DNA of 64,000 nucleotides. Origin: Shimia isoporae (GTDB taxonomy: Bacteria > Pseudomonadota > Alphaproteobacteria > Rhodobacterales > Rhodobacteraceae). Shown piece by piece: positions 35,612 through 47,760 of the stretch. The stretch is from assembly GCF_004346865.1 (NCBI RefSeq), contig NZ_SMGR01000001.1, positions 124,001 to 188,000 of the forward strand, given 5' to 3'. The position numbers were made by a program, and so were the translations under genes. Every line of letters begins with the position of its first letter. Position 1 is the first letter of the stretch. The notes under the pieces were generated by a model. The model had not been told where the DNA came from. It was given only the letters and a program-made list of their open reading frames with translations, and did not search any database.

Positions 35612-36172
35612 GTGTCCGAACCAGCTTCGATCTCCTCCGGCATCGCAGAACGCTATGCCGCCGCGGTCTTTGAGATCGCATCCGAGAACAACGCGCTGAC
35701 CAAACTGGAAGGTGGTCTTGACGACCTGAGCGCAGCATTGGGCGAAAGCGCCGAACTGCGTGACCTGATCAATTCGCCGCTCATCAGCCGCGATGAACAG
35801 GGCAAGGCCATTGCAGCCGTTGCAAGCTCCATGAAATTGCAGCCCGTTCTGGTGAACGTTCTTGGCCTGATGGCCGAGAAGCGTCGCCTGTTCGTGCTGC
35901 CCCAGCTGATTGACCAGCTGCGGGCCATGATTGCGGAACACAAAGGTGAAGTGACTGCCGATGTGACCTCCGCCAAAGCATTGACCAAGACCCAGAGCGA
36001 CAAGCTGGCCAAAGCGCTGGCGGCCCGTGTGGGTAAAGACGTCAAGATCAACGCGACCGTCGACAAAAGCCTTGTTGGCGGTCTTGTAGTTAAGGTGGGC
36101 TCGAAGATGATCGATACCTCGATCCGCTCCAAGCTCGCTTCCCTCCAGAATGCAATGAAAGAGGTCGGATAA
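35612..36172 (+). CDS. atpH: F1F0 ATP synthase subunit delta
   Basis: A 186-residue peripheral-stalk subunit (OSCP/delta). Family segments [15 protein letters not shown] at the N-terminus and [30 protein letters not shown] at the C-terminus. The GTG at 35612 has GGAAGGGTGG upstream; ATG 35576 is in frame but lies at the end of the operator palindrome. First gene of atpHAGDC; its TAA overlaps the atpA ATG by 1 bp. Confidence 0.97.
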   Translation: MSEPASISSGIAERYAAAVFEIASENNALTKLEGGLDDLSAALGESAELRDLINSPLISRDEQGKAIAAVASSMKLQPVLVNVLGLMAEKRRLFVLPQLIDQLRAMIAEHKGEVTADVTSAKALTKTQSDKLAKALAARVGKDVKINATVDKSLVGGLVVKVGSKMIDTSIRSKLASLQNAMKEVG

Positions 36173-37710
36173 TGGGTATCCAAGCAGCCGAAATCTCTGC
36201 GATCCTTAAGGACCAGATTAAAAACTTTGGCCAGGAGGCCGAAGTGGCCGAGGTCGGCCGTGTGCTTTCCGTCGGTGACGGTATTGCGCGCGTCTACGGC
36301 CTGGACAACGTCCAAGCCGGTGAGATGGTGGAATTCCCCGGTGGCATCATGGGCATGGCCCTGAACCTTGAGAACGACAACGTTGGTGTTGTTATCTTCG
36401 GTTCGGACCGTGACATCAAAGAAGGTGACACTGTAAAGCGCACCAACTCCATCGTGGACGTTCCGACCGGTGACGGCCTTCTGGGTCGCGTTGTTGACGG
36501 TCTGGGCAACCCGCTGGACGGCAAGGGCCCGATCAAGTCGGACACCCGCGGCGTCGCAGACGTCAAAGCGCCTGGCATCATCCCGCGTAAGTCGGTTCAC
36601 GAACCGATGGCAACCGGCCTCAAGTCCGTTGACGCGATGATCCCAATTGGCCGTGGCCAGCGTGAGCTTATCATTGGTGACCGTCAGACCGGTAAGACTG
36701 CCGTTGCTCTTGACGCCATCCTGAACCAGAAATCCTACAACGACGCTGCTGGCGACGATGAGAGCAAAAAGCTGTACTGCGTGTATGTCGCGATCGGCCA
36801 GAAGCGCTCTACTGTTGCTCAGTTGGTGAAGAAGCTGGAAGAAACCGGCGCGATTGAATACTCGATCGTTGTCGCTGCGACCGCTTCCGAGCCTGCGCCG
36901 ATGCAGTACCTCGCGCCATACACTGCGACCGCGATGGCGGAATACTTCCGCGACAACGGCAAGCACGCGCTGATCATCTATGATGACCTCTCCAAGCAGG
37001 CTGTTGCGTATCGTCAGATGTCCCTGCTGCTGCGTCGTCCGCCCGGACGTGAAGCGTATCCGGGTGACGTTTTCTACCTGCACTCCCGTCTGCTTGAGCG
37101 TTCCGCTAAGCTGAACGAGGACTTCGGTGCTGGCTCGCTGACCGCGCTGCCGATCATCGAAACCCAGGGTGGCGACGTTTCGGCCTTTATTCCGACCAAC
37201 GTTATCTCGATCACCGACGGTCAGATCTTCCTTGAAACCGAGCTGTTCTATCAGGGTATCCGCCCGGCTGTGAACACCGGTCTGTCAGTTTCCCGTGTGG
37301 GTTCTTCGGCACAAACCTCGGCGATGTCCTCTGTGGCTGGCCCGGTTAAGCTGTCGCTCGCTCAGTACCGCGAAATGGCTGCGTTTGCGCAGTTTGGTTC
37401 CGACCTCGACGCCGCAACCCAGCAGCTGCTGAACCGTGGTGCACGTCTGACCGAACTGATGAAACAGCCGCAGTACTCGCCGCTGACCAACGCCGAAATC
37501 GTCTGCATCATCTTTGCAGGTGTGAACGGTTACCTGGACGGCATCGAAGTGTCTGAAGTTGGCAAGTTCGAGCAGGCTCTGCTGAACCACTTGCGCACCA
37601 ACGAAGCGGATCTGCTTAAGTGGATCACCGACGAAGATCCGAAGATCAAAGGTGACGCCGCAGATAAAGTCAAAGCCGCGCTGGACGCATTCGCTGCTGA
37701 CTACGCATAA
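36172..37710 (+). CDS. atpA: F1F0 ATP synthase subunit alpha
   Basis: A 512-residue non-catalytic nucleotide-binding subunit of F1. Walker [14 protein letters not shown] (about 170), [17 protein letters not shown] and [19 protein letters not shown] (the conserved catalytic-interface arginine lies in the later region [14 protein letters not shown]) are all canonical. Full length, coupled to atpH. Codon use is more biased than its surroundings, as expected for a highly expressed gene. Confidence 0.99.
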   Translation: MGIQAAEISAILKDQIKNFGQEAEVAEVGRVLSVGDGIARVYGLDNVQAGEMVEFPGGIMGMALNLENDNVGVVIFGSDRDIKEGDTVKRTNSIVDVPTGDGLLGRVVDGLGNPLDGKGPIKSDTRGVADVKAPGIIPRKSVHEPMATGLKSVDAMIPIGRGQRELIIGDRQTGKTAVALDAILNQKSYNDAAGDDESKKLYCVYVAIGQKRSTVAQLVKKLEETGAIEYSIVVAATASEPAPMQYLAPYTATAMAEYFRDNGKHALIIYDDLSKQAVAYRQMSLLLRRPPGREAYPGDVFYLHSRLLERSAKLNEDFGAGSLTALPIIETQGGDVSAFIPTNVISITDGQIFLETELFYQGIRPAVNTGLSVSRVGSSAQTSAMSSVAGPVKLSLAQYREMAAFAQFGSDLDAATQQLLNRGARLTELMKQPQYSPLTNAEIVCIIFAGVNGYLDGIEVSEVGKFEQALLNHLRTNEADLLKWITDEDPKIKGDAADKVKAALDAFAADYA

Positions 37711-37722
37711 GGGGTTCGGACC

Positions 37723-40037
<2,315 letters not shown>

Positions 40038-40048
40038 GGAGGCCCGAA

Positions 40049-40444
40049 ATGGCAACTGAGATGCAATTTGATCTGGTGAGCCCAGAGCGGAGCCTTGCTT
40101 CGCTTCAGGCCACCGCCGTGCAAATCCCCGGTGCAGACGGTGACCTTACCGCGATGCCCGGCCACGCGCCTCTGCTGACTTCACTGCGCCCCGGTGTTGT
40201 GAAGGTTCAGACCGCGCAAGGCGAGAAGGATTTTGTTGTCACCCGCGGCTTCGCGGAAGTGTCCGCAGAGTCGATCTCGGTGATCGCAGAGCATGCTCAC
40301 GCGGGCGACACCGTGACCAAGGCTGATCTTGAGGACGTGCTGGTTGGCGCGCGCAAGGCGGCCCAGGAAGCGTCGGCCGATGAAAAGGATGCTGCCGAGA
40401 AGTTCCTTTCGGATCTTGAAGCGCTTCTTGAAAGCATGGTCTGA
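40049..40444 (+). CDS. atpC: F1F0 ATP synthase subunit epsilon
   Basis: A 131-residue rotor-regulatory subunit: beta-sandwich N-domain (MQFDLVSPERSLAS, GDLTAMPGHAPLLTSLRPG) and a short C-terminal helical part. Last gene of the atp operon, AAGGAGG ribosome site, followed by a clear terminator. F0 genes (atpB, E, F) are not here, as usual for Rhodobacterales, where F0 and F1 are separate. Confidence 0.97.
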   Translation: MATEMQFDLVSPERSLASLQATAVQIPGADGDLTAMPGHAPLLTSLRPGVVKVQTAQGEKDFVVTRGFAEVSAESISVIAEHAHAGDTVTKADLEDVLVGARKAAQEASADEKDAAEKFLSDLEALLESMV

Positions 40445-40467
40445 TCCACGGATCACAAGATTTACGG

Positions 40468-40497
40468 AAAGCCCCGCTGGTGACAGCGGGGCTTTTT
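40468..40497 (+). terminator. atp operon terminator
   Basis: AAAGCCCCGCT / AGCGGGGCTTT with a 6-base loop and T-run, 24 bases after the atpC stop; also serves the convergent dioxygenase gene poorly. Confidence 0.92.
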
Positions 40498-40502
40498 GTT
40501 TG

Positions 40503-41336
40503 TCATGGCGCGGCGGCTTCCAGTGGCACCCCTTCGACGGTGATGCGGTGCATCAGGCGGCGATATCCGTGATAGTCGTTGATCGCTTTGTGCCACGTGG
40601 CGCGGTTGTCCCACATGGTGACATCGCCCGCTTTCCAACGGACACGGCAGTGAAACTCGGGTTGTTGGCAATGCGCATAGAGCATGTTGAGGATGCCGTC
40701 GGACTCCGACTTGGATAGCCCTTCTATGTGTGTCGTAAAGCCGGGATTTACATAGAGGCAGCGTTCGCCGGACAACGGGTGCCGGATTACGACCGGGTGC
40801 AGCGCGTCCTGAGTTGCGGCTTCGGCATTACCGATGCGGCCGGTTTCGGCAGCTTCACTGTCCTTGGTTGCACTGCCGAAAGCGTGACGCGAGCTATGCC
40901 ATGCAGAAAGACCCAGCAGAAAATCCTGCATTTGTGGCGACAGGCCTGCGTAGGCTTGGGCCATGCCGACAAAGAGCGTGTCCCCGCCCACTGGCGGAAT
41001 TTCTATGCCATGCAGAATAGACCCGAGTGCCGGGATTTGGTCATAGGAATGGTCGGTATGCCAGCTTTCACCTACAGCGGATCTTTGATCCTTGTCTTTG
41101 AACACGGTGGCGATTTCGGGATGCGTTTCCACCGGTTTGAAAAATCGGTTGATGTTGATCTCACCGAAACTGCGCGCAAAAGCGATGTGATCGTCCGGCG
41201 TGATCGATTGATTGCGGATGACAATCACAGCATATCTCGCAAAGGCGTCTTTGAGCCCTTCAAGAGAGGCCCTGTCGCGGATATCGACGTCGGTGATCTC
41301 GGCACCCAAGCTGCCAGTAAGGGGCAAAATCTGCAT
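40503..41336 (-). CDS. TauD/TfdA family Fe(II)/2-oxoglutarate dioxygenase
   Basis: A 277-residue TauD-type dioxygenase. Iron ligands H93 and D95 in SWHTDHSY and H249 in TWHKAIND, and the 2-oxoglutarate Arg (R264) in HRITVEG are present. TauD oxidises taurine, TfdA 2,4-D and related acids; the substrate here is unknown. A strong AAGGAGG site precedes the ATG. It converges on atpC and stands alone. Confidence 0.88.
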   Translation of the reverse strand: MQILPLTGSLGAEITDVDIRDRASLEGLKDAFARYAVIVIRNQSITPDDHIAFARSFGEININRFFKPVETHPEIATVFKDKDQRSAVGESWHTDHSYDQIPALGSILHGIEIPPVGGDTLFVGMAQAYAGLSPQMQDFLLGLSAWHSSRHAFGSATKDSEAAETGRIGNAEAATQDALHPVVIRHPLSGERCLYVNPGFTTHIEGLSKSESDGILNMLYAHCQQPEFHCRVRWKAGDVTMWDNRATWHKAINDYHGYRRLMHRITVEGVPLEAAAP

Positions 41337-41483
41337 TCCATCCTCCTTAGATAGTGAAGGAAGCCTGTTGAGTGGTTGCCGTCAAGTCTCGCCTGCCTAC
41401 GACTTGCACAAGGCATCCGCATTTGAGATTGCGTTTTTCGCGGCAGGTACGCACACTCAAACCCGCTTCGGGATGGTTGCAGA

Positions 41484-41837
41484 ATGAAAAGACTTAGAAA
41501 TCACTACATTGGCGTCGATCAAGGTGATGAGACGCTGTTTTCAGATTTTGAGACGGATGGCGAGATGTGGACCGCGGACGGGCCGCGGGAACGGCGCAAG
41601 CTGGTGAAGTTTTCCGGAAAGTATCGCACGCCACCGAACGTACAGGTGTCGTTGTCCTTGTGGGACATGGATGCCGAACACAACATCCGCGCGGAAGTTG
41701 TCGCCGAGGAAGTCACGAACCTCGGATTTCATCTGGTGTTCCGTACGTGGGGCGACAGTCGGGTTGCCCGTGTGCGGATGAGTTGGATGGCGATTGGCGA
41801 ATTGGCCCACGCGGACGACTGGGCCATCGACGACTGA
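41484..41837 (+). CDS. H-type lectin domain protein
   Basis: A 117-residue protein that is almost wholly an H-type lectin domain (H_lectin): VKFSGKYRTPPNVQVSLSLW, the central DAEHNIRAEVVAEEVTNLGF and the final ARVRMSWMAIGE. In animals these bind N-acetylgalactosamine; bacterial copies are of unknown role. No signal peptide, so likely cytosolic or released by lysis. GGTTGCAGA precedes the ATG weakly. Confidence 0.75.
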   Translation: MKRLRNHYIGVDQGDETLFSDFETDGEMWTADGPRERRKLVKFSGKYRTPPNVQVSLSLWDMDAEHNIRAEVVAEEVTNLGFHLVFRTWGDSRVARVRMSWMAIGELAHADDWAIDD

Positions 41838-41858
41838 CAAGCCTTTGATGAAACGCAA

Positions 41859-41884
41859 AAAAGCCGCGCTTGAGCGCGGCTTTT
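41859..41884. terminator. Bidirectional terminator between lectin gene and prs
   Basis: AAAAGCCGCGC / GCGCGGCTTTT with a 4-base loop, T-tail on the + strand and A-tail on the other, between convergent genes. Confidence 0.9.
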
Positions 41885-41902
41885 GCCGTTTCGAATGAAC
41901 CG

Positions 41903-42919
41903 TTACTTGTTGAAGAGGCCTTCGTAGCTGGCTTCAAGCGTTTCGGTTTCAAAAAGCGAGCTCACTGAAGTGCCGTTGGCAATATTCAGGATGGCCTGAG
42001 CAAAAAGCGGTGCGGTCGGGATGATCCGGATATTCGGAGTGTCCAGTACAGGCTGCGTGGCTTCGATCGAGTCGGTGATGCAGAGAGATTTCATCACGGA
42101 ATTGCTGATCCGCTCCACCGCAGGGCCGGACAACACACCGTGGGTGATGTAGCTGTGCACTTCGGTTGCGCCGTGTTCCATCAGAACTTCGGCGGCTTTA
42201 CAGAGCGTGCCGGCGGTGTCGCAGATATCGTCCACGATGATACACTTCTTGCCTTCGACGTTCCCGATAACGGTCATCTCTGCGACTTCACCTGCTTTTT
42301 CACGGCGTTTGTCGACAATTGAAAGCGGCGCGTTGATACGTTTTGCGAGTTCGCGAGCGCGGGCAACACCACCCACGTCGGGCGAGATGACCATGATGTC
42401 ATCCATGGCACCTGCGAATTGTGTCTGGATGTCGAGCGCGAAAATCGGCGAGGCGTAGAGGTTGTCGACCGGAATGTCGAAGAAACCCTGAATCTGGGCA
42501 GCGTGCAGATCCATTGTCAGAACCCGCTCAATACCAGCCTCAACCATCATGTTGGCGACCAGTTTAGCGGATATCGGCGTACGAGCCTTAGCGCGGCGGT
42601 CCTGGCGGGCGTAGCCGAAATACGGGATCACTGCGGTGATCCGGCTGGCTGAAGAACGGCGCAGCGCGTCGGACATGATCAGCAGTTCCATCAGGTTGTC
42701 GTTGGCCGGATTGGATGTCGACTGGATGATGAACATGTCTTCGCCGCGGACGTTTTCGAACACCTCAACGAAGATCTCCTGATCGTTGAACCGCTCCACG
42801 CGCGCGTCCACCAGATCGACCGGCTTTCCGCGGTGCAACGCCATACGGCGGGTGATGGCATTTGCCAGCGGCTTGTTCGAGCTGCCGGTGATCAGTTTGG
42901 GTTCAAGGAGTGTGGCCAT
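41903..42919 (-). CDS. prs: Ribose-phosphate pyrophosphokinase
   Basis: A 338-residue PRPP synthetase: ribose-5-phosphate plus ATP gives PRPP for nucleotide, His and Trp synthesis. Motifs [29 protein letters not shown], the flexible-loop KRR segment and the PRPP-binding DDICDTAGT are present. ATG 42919 was chosen by family N-terminus; its ribosome site is weak and an extension to 43201 is in frame but antisense to the isomerase gene. Divergent from the isomerase. Confidence 0.97.
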   Translation of the reverse strand: MATLLEPKLITGSSNKPLANAITRRMALHRGKPVDLVDARVERFNDQEIFVEVFENVRGEDMFIIQSTSNPANDNLMELLIMSDALRRSSASRITAVIPYFGYARQDRRAKARTPISAKLVANMMVEAGIERVLTMDLHAAQIQGFFDIPVDNLYASPIFALDIQTQFAGAMDDIMVISPDVGGVARARELAKRINAPLSIVDKRREKAGEVAEMTVIGNVEGKKCIIVDDICDTAGTLCKAAEVLMEHGATEVHSYITHGVLSGPAVERISNSVMKSLCITDSIEATQPVLDTPNIRIIPTAPLFAQAILNIANGTSVSSLFETETLEASYEGLFNK

Positions 42920-43033
42920 GATGGGGTCCCCAGAGTGGTGCAGAGTGGCGCAGATGACAGATTCGTGACGTTGCCAACCGCTTAACATGGCCCTAGGGTC
43001 TCGCAAAGCATCGACGCGCAGCGGGAGGGCCAA

Positions 43034-43633
43034 ATGGCGCATATCGACTACTATTTCGCGACAATTTCTCCGTACACTTACCTCGCCGGAACCCGGCTCG
43101 AGGAAATTGCGGCGAAACATGGCGCGACCATCACCTATAAACCGCTGGATGTGGTGGCTTTGTTTGGCCGCACAGGAGGCGTTCCACCCAAGGATCGTCA
43201 CATCAGCCGTCAGGAATATCGCGCACAGGAACTGACGCGCCAGTCAAAGAAACTGGACATGCCTTTCAACCTGATGCCGGCGCACTGGCCAACCAATATG
43301 GCACCATCGTCCTATGCCTTTATCGCGGCGCAGAATGCGGGCGGTGGCGATCTTGGCACGCTGGCTCATGGCATCACACGCGCCTGTTGGGCCGAAGAAA
43401 AAGACGTTGCCGATGACGCTGTCATTCGTTCCTGTCTCGAAGCAGCTGGTTTTGACCCCAACCTTGCGGACAGCGGTTTGCTGGAAGGTGCCGAGACTTA
43501 TGCGCGGAACCTTGATGAAGCCGTTGAAGCGGGTGCATTCGGAGCGCCATTCTATGTGGTCGACGACGGCGCGCGCTTCTGGGGGCAGGATCGATTGGAC
43601 GATCTCGATCTGCATCTGGCGGGCAAACTGTAA
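43034..43633 (+). CDS. 2-hydroxychromene-2-carboxylate isomerase (DsbA-like, kappa-class GST fold)
   Basis: A 199-residue thioredoxin-fold protein, with Ser12 in [10 protein letters not shown] at the active-site position that carries CxxC in DsbA, and [20 protein letters not shown] at the end. HCCA isomerases use glutathione in naphthalene-type degradation; many homologs act on other substrates. GGGAGGGC precedes the ATG. It is followed 9 bp later by an alpha/beta hydrolase, probably cotranscribed. Confidence 0.88.
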   Translation: MAHIDYYFATISPYTYLAGTRLEEIAAKHGATITYKPLDVVALFGRTGGVPPKDRHISRQEYRAQELTRQSKKLDMPFNLMPAHWPTNMAPSSYAFIAAQNAGGGDLGTLAHGITRACWAEEKDVADDAVIRSCLEAAGFDPNLADSGLLEGAETYARNLDEAVEAGAFGAPFYVVDDGARFWGQDRLDDLDLHLAGKL

Positions 43634-43642
43634 GGCATCCAC

Positions 43643-44440
43643 TTGGAATTGATCGGAAAGACATTCTGGCGTTCGCTGGGTGGCGGCGCTCGGCCTGCGT
43701 TGGGATTGCATTGCAATCTCGGGCATTCGGGAGCATTCAGAGGCCTTGGTGCCGAATTGGGCGATATCCTGACCATTCGGGCGCCGGATATGCCGGGGCA
43801 CGGGCGATCCGCAGACTACGAGGCGAATGTTATGACTGGTCGGTTCATGCTGGATGCCATCATGGCACAGCTGGACGGTCCGGTGGACGTCATCGGGCAT
43901 TCTTACGGCGGCTTGTTGGGGTTGCGACTGGCGATCGAGCGCCCTGATCTGGTTCGCTCGCTCTCGTTGTTCGAGCCGGTGGTCATGCTTGCAGCGAAGG
44001 ACACAGCTGCGGCAGAGTTTGCCAAGAACCGCGCGCATATGGCCCGCGTCTTTGCGTTGAACGACGCCGGCGATCAAGAGGCCTCAGTGCGGTTGTTCGT
44101 GGAAGAATGGGGGGACGGGACTCCTTGGGAAAACTTGCCGGCGGAGACGAGAGCGACCTTTGCCCGTCAGGTCCCAGTTGTGGTGGCGTCCCAAGCGGAC
44201 GTACAAGACGATGTCGGGCGAATTATTCCGCGCCTGGAGCAGATTGAGGTTCCTGTTCTGGTAATGGACGGGGCGACGTCTCCCGCGATCATCAAGCCCG
44301 TTTGTGACGGCGTTGCGGCTATGGTGCAGGACGGTCGGCGCGTGACTGTTGAAGGAGCGGGTCACATGGGGATGATCACTCATCCTTTCGAAGTGGCTGC
44401 AGAGGTTCGGCGCACGGTTGAAAGCGCTATTTTTGCATAA
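43643..44440 (+). CDS. Alpha/beta hydrolase
   Basis: A 265-residue hydrolase starting at TTG (AAGG upstream; no ATG alternative before the fold). PDMPGHGRSAD, nucleophile S87 in GHSYGGLLG and His in GAGHMGMI are visible. The oxyanion stretch reads LHCNLGHSG. Probably translated from the isomerase operon. A 6-bp hairpin CAGTTC/GAACTG follows. Substrate unknown. Confidence 0.85.
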   Translation: MELIGKTFWRSLGGGARPALGLHCNLGHSGAFRGLGAELGDILTIRAPDMPGHGRSADYEANVMTGRFMLDAIMAQLDGPVDVIGHSYGGLLGLRLAIERPDLVRSLSLFEPVVMLAAKDTAAAEFAKNRAHMARVFALNDAGDQEASVRLFVEEWGDGTPWENLPAETRATFARQVPVVVASQADVQDDVGRIIPRLEQIEVPVLVMDGATSPAIIKPVCDGVAAMVQDGRRVTVEGAGHMGMITHPFEVAAEVRRTVESAIFA

Positions 44441-44479
44441 CCCACAGTTCACGGGAACTGACGTCGCCTGATTTTGGGC

Positions 44480-44698
44480 TCAAGCGCCCGAGACGACGAG
44501 GTTTCGCACTTTCACCGCCTTTTCAAAGTGATCCAGCTGATGGGTTTGGATCCACCACGTTGCGGCTTCCATCAGCAGTTCCGGTTCATCATTCCTGTTC
44601 GCGAAGAAGGCATAGAACGACAGGCCGACATCTTCGCCTTTCTTGGCGATTTTGGCATCGCAGATGGCCACTGCCTTGGCGCGCAGGCTGTCACGCAT
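44480..44698 (-). CDS. Small conserved hypothetical protein (possibly DUF6500)
   Basis: A 72-residue protein, start 5 bp after the threonine aldolase stop, last gene of the ribF operon. Segment FYAFFANRNDEPELLMEAAT and a C-terminal KVRNLVV helix. I think it matches the DUF6500 family but could not check. No signal or TM. Function unknown. Confidence 0.7.
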   Translation of the reverse strand: MRDSLRAKAVAICDAKIAKKGEDVGLSFYAFFANRNDEPELLMEAATWWIQTHQLDHFEKAVKVRNLVVSGA

Positions 44699-44703
44699 CA
44701 GAG

Positions 44704-45750
44704 TCAGCCTTTGGCCAGATCGAGGAAGCGGTTTATGTCGTCGATTGAAATGGACCAGTCACAAACCAGACGTGCTTCGACTGGTTCGTCGGGATCATCA
44801 CCTTCGAGGCTGCCGGACCAGATGTGATATTCGGCACCGGCAGCAAACAGACGTTTGTGCATGGCGCGCGGCATGGCGACGAACATCATATTGGCTTGGG
44901 GCGGATAGACGAAACTGACGCCTTCAATGGCCTGCAATCCGCCGGCGAGATGCGCCGCGTTGGCGTTGGCCTTTGTGGCGGCTTCTTTCCATGCATCATC
45001 GGACAAGTAAGCTTGCATCTGTGCCGAGAGATAACGGTGTTTGGAGAAAAGGTGGGCGCCACGTTTGCGGCGAAGTTCGAATTCCCAAGCATGCTTGGGG
45101 TCAAAGAAGATGACGGCTTCCACGCCGAGGCAGCCGTTCTTGGTGCCGCCGAAACTGACGGCATCAACGCCTGCTTTCCAAGTCATTTCAGCCGGCGAAC
45201 ACCCAAGGGCCATCATGGCGTTGGTGAAACGGGCGCCATCCAGGTGCACCGGCAGATCGTAGGACTTGGCCACCTCGCAGAGAGACTTTATCTCTGCCAG
45301 CGTGTAGATCGTTCCGAATTCGGTCACTTGGGTGATGGACACCGGGCCGCGTTGCGGGCCGTGCACGCCACGGGTCTCCTCGCCCTCGATCGAGGTACGC
45401 AGCTCGTCAGCGGTCATCTTGTCTGATTGACCTACGAGGGTCAGTTTGGCGCCACCGGAGTAGAACTCAGGCGCGTTGCATTCATCCATGTGGATGTGCG
45501 CTACAGACGAGCAAAAAACGGTTTGCCAGGGCTCTCCCAGGGTTGCGAGGGCAAGCGAGTTTGCCGCGGTGCCTGTTGCAACAAGATAGACAGCGGCCTC
45601 TGGGGCTTCGAAGATTTCGCGGATCGTTTGACGCACTTCGTCCATGATCGCGTCGGCTCCGTAAGCCATTGCAAAGCCTTCATTTGCCTTGGCTAGCGCC
45701 TCCATGACCTGGGGTAGGGCGGGGCCGGAATTGTCGGAGGCGAAATGCAT
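44704..45750 (-). CDS. ltaE: Low-specificity L-threonine aldolase
   Basis: A 348-residue PLP enzyme that splits threonine to glycine and acetaldehyde. FASDNSGPALPQV start, VYLVATGTAANSLAL, HLDGARFTNAMMALG and the PLP-lysine context VSFGGTKNG are canonical. The ATG overlaps the stop of the upstream YcgN-like gene by 1 bp (TAATG), so translation is coupled. Confidence 0.95.
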   Translation of the reverse strand: MHFASDNSGPALPQVMEALAKANEGFAMAYGADAIMDEVRQTIREIFEAPEAAVYLVATGTAANSLALATLGEPWQTVFCSSVAHIHMDECNAPEFYSGGAKLTLVGQSDKMTADELRTSIEGEETRGVHGPQRGPVSITQVTEFGTIYTLAEIKSLCEVAKSYDLPVHLDGARFTNAMMALGCSPAEMTWKAGVDAVSFGGTKNGCLGVEAVIFFDPKHAWEFELRRKRGAHLFSKHRYLSAQMQAYLSDDAWKEAATKANANAAHLAGGLQAIEGVSFVYPPQANMMFVAMPRAMHKRLFAAGAEYHIWSGSLEGDDPDEPVEARLVCDWSISIDDINRFLDLAKG

Positions 45751-46223
45751 TAGAGAGGTTCCTCGATGATATGGTCTTCCCAGTCGTCTTCGGGCGTTTC
45801 GAATTCGGATACTGTCATCTGATAGACGGAGACGCCAGCCTCGTGGACGCTTTCTGCGCGACCCGAAATCAGAGGGTGCCAATCGTACAGTTCCTTGCCT
45901 TCCCAAAGCAGGCGATAGGCGCAGGTCTGCGGCATCCAGTAGGCGTGGCTGTCGAGGTTGTCAGGCTTCAGGACAATACACTCGGGTACGAATTGGTGAC
46001 GAATGGGGTATTGAGTGCAGCGGCAGGTGTCGTCGTCCAACAACCGGCAGGCAACGCGGGTCAGGAAGACTTTGCCGGTGTCTGCGTCCTCAAGCTTGTT
46101 GAGGCAGCATTTGCCGCATCCGTCACAGAGCGCTTCCCATTCCTGCTTCGATAGCTTCGAAAGCGGTTTCTTTTTCCAGAACCGGGGGCTGAGCTTGTCG
46201 CGATCTATTGGGTCCCGGCTCAT
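45750..46223 (-). CDS. YcgN/UPF0260 family cysteine-cluster protein
   Basis: A 157-residue protein with a metal-cluster-like N-terminus (LCDGCGKCCLNK) and further Cys in DTCRCTQYP and ECIVLK. UPF0260 proteins are widespread with unknown role; the Cys pattern suggests a metal or Fe-S ligand set. ATG 46223 overlaps the ribF stop (ATGA), and the stop is coupled to ltaE. Confidence 0.92.
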   Translation of the reverse strand: MSRDPIDRDKLSPRFWKKKPLSKLSKQEWEALCDGCGKCCLNKLEDADTGKVFLTRVACRLLDDDTCRCTQYPIRHQFVPECIVLKPDNLDSHAYWMPQTCAYRLLWEGKELYDWHPLISGRAESVHEAGVSVYQMTVSEFETPEDDWEDHIIEEPL

Positions 46224-47152
46224 AGCGCAGCCAGGATATCGCGGCATTTGGCGCAGTCGAGATCCATTTGCGAAATCAGCGCTTCGAGGCTGTCGAACTT
46301 TTCTTCTGGGCGCAGATAGTCGACCAGTGCCACAGACAGGGTGGCTCCGTAGAGATCACCGGAGAAGTCGAAAAGGAAGGTTTCGATGTTCGCGGTGTTG
46401 ATGCCGAACATTGGACGCACGCCGATAGAAGAAGCCCCGTGATAGCTTCCGGCGTGCGGGCCGTCGAGCACGTCAACCAGCACTGCATAGACGCCGTGTT
46501 TGGGCTGGTGAAGCCCGTCTATCGACATGTTGGCGGTCGGATAGCCCAACTCGCGGCCTCGTTGTTCGCCACCAATGACCGGACCGTCGATGCGGTGCCA
46601 GTGACCCAGCATTTTTGCCGCATCGCGCGGCCGCCCGTCGGAGAGGGCTTTGCGGATTGACGTCGACGAGACCTGTCCGTCGTTGGCTTGTACCAGCGGC
46701 GCAACGGTGACCCCAAATCCCATTTCCTTGCCGAATTTTTCAAGGTCCTGCGCCGTTCCGGCCCGTCCCTTTCCAAAGCAGAAATCAGCGCCTACGACGA
46801 CATGTGCAAGACCCAGGCCGTCGGAGATGACGTCGCGAGCGAACTCTTGCGGCGTGAGGCTGGACAATGCGGTGTTGAAGGGCAGTTCGTACAGCCTTTC
46901 GACGCCAAGCTTTTCAAGGCGGTGCGCGCGGGTTTCGGCGCCGGTCAGGCGAAATGCCGGAGCATCAGGGGCAAAATATTCGCGCGGATGCGGTTCGAAC
47001 GTCATGATGCCCAGAGGAGCGTCCGGCGCCGCATCGCGCGCCAGATCGATTACCGATTGATGGCCGATATGTACGCCGTCAAAATTGCCGATGGCAACGG
47101 AGGCGCCTTTGTCCTCAGGCGTGACGAATTTATAGTCTCGAACGATCCGCAT
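46220..47152 (-). CDS. ribF: Bifunctional riboflavin kinase / FAD synthetase
   Basis: A 310-residue enzyme: N-terminal FAD synthetase (VAIGNFDGVHIGHQSVIDLA) and C-terminal riboflavin kinase (GRELGYPTANMS; VYAVLVDV). It makes FMN from riboflavin and FAD from FMN. Between a MaoC-like gene and ycgN in a tight operon. The ribosome site before ATG 47152 is weak. Confidence 0.97.
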   Translation of the reverse strand: MRIVRDYKFVTPEDKGASVAIGNFDGVHIGHQSVIDLARDAAPDAPLGIMTFEPHPREYFAPDAPAFRLTGAETRAHRLEKLGVERLYELPFNTALSSLTPQEFARDVISDGLGLAHVVVGADFCFGKGRAGTAQDLEKFGKEMGFGVTVAPLVQANDGQVSSTSIRKALSDGRPRDAAKMLGHWHRIDGPVIGGEQRGRELGYPTANMSIDGLHQPKHGVYAVLVDVLDGPHAGSYHGASSIGVRPMFGINTANIETFLFDFSGDLYGATLSVALVDYLRPEEKFDSLEALISQMDLDCAKCRDILAAL

Positions 47153-47203
47153 GGGGTCGGCGTAGCGCCTTGTCCGGCCGCTTGCAAGAGGGGAGACGCG
47201 GGG

Positions 47204-47647
47204 TTAGTCGAGCTTCCGAGAGGGGGCAAGCACAGTTGCCTCGCCGGCGAGCACCTTTTTGCCATCCACGGAGCAGGCACAATCCATACGCACACGGCGT
47301 TTGGACATATCGATGTCAGTGACGGTGACCTCTGCGACAACGGTGTCGTTCGGGCGCACAGGGGCCAGGAATTTGAGGCTCTGACCCATGTAGATTGTGC
47401 CATGACCGGGCAATTGCTCGCCAATGACAGCGGAGATCAGGCCAGCAGTCAGCATGCCATGGGCAATCCGGCCGCCGAACATGGTTTCCTCGGCGTATTC
47501 ATCATCCAGATGCACGGGATTGTGGTCAGTGGAGACAGCCGCGAACATCTCGATATCCTGATCGGTCACGGTCTTGCGCACATAGCGGGACATGCCGATT
47601 TCCAAGTCTTCGATATAGATCGTTCCGCGTGGCAGATTGTCCAACAT
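47204..47647 (-). CDS. MaoC-like acyl dehydratase
   Basis: A 147-residue hot-dog-fold protein with the (R)-specific hydratase 2 motif: FAAVSTDHNPVHLDDEYAEE (Asp/His catalytic pair) and GRIAHGMLTAGLISAVIG. It probably hydrates enoyl-CoA. ATG 47647 was chosen because GGAGGCCCC precedes it; a start at 47752 adds 35 residues without a ribosome site. Conserved neighbour of ribF. Confidence 0.93.
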   Translation of the reverse strand: MLDNLPRGTIYIEDLEIGMSRYVRKTVTDQDIEMFAAVSTDHNPVHLDDEYAEETMFGGRIAHGMLTAGLISAVIGEQLPGHGTIYMGQSLKFLAPVRPNDTVVAEVTVTDIDMSKRRVRMDCACSVDGKKVLAGEATVLAPSRKLD

Positions 47648-47760
47648 GGGGCCTCCGATGGGTCGCGCGAGTGGATTCGCTTGGTAATTTTTGGGCTCCT
47701 GTTTGCCCTTTGGTGCAACTTTATTACTTTGCAGTCGCAGAAAATCAAGCATTTTTTTAA

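Noticed and set aside
35653..37083. 476-codon open frame antisense to atpH/atpA
   Set aside because: Shadow frame; the sense genes are certain.
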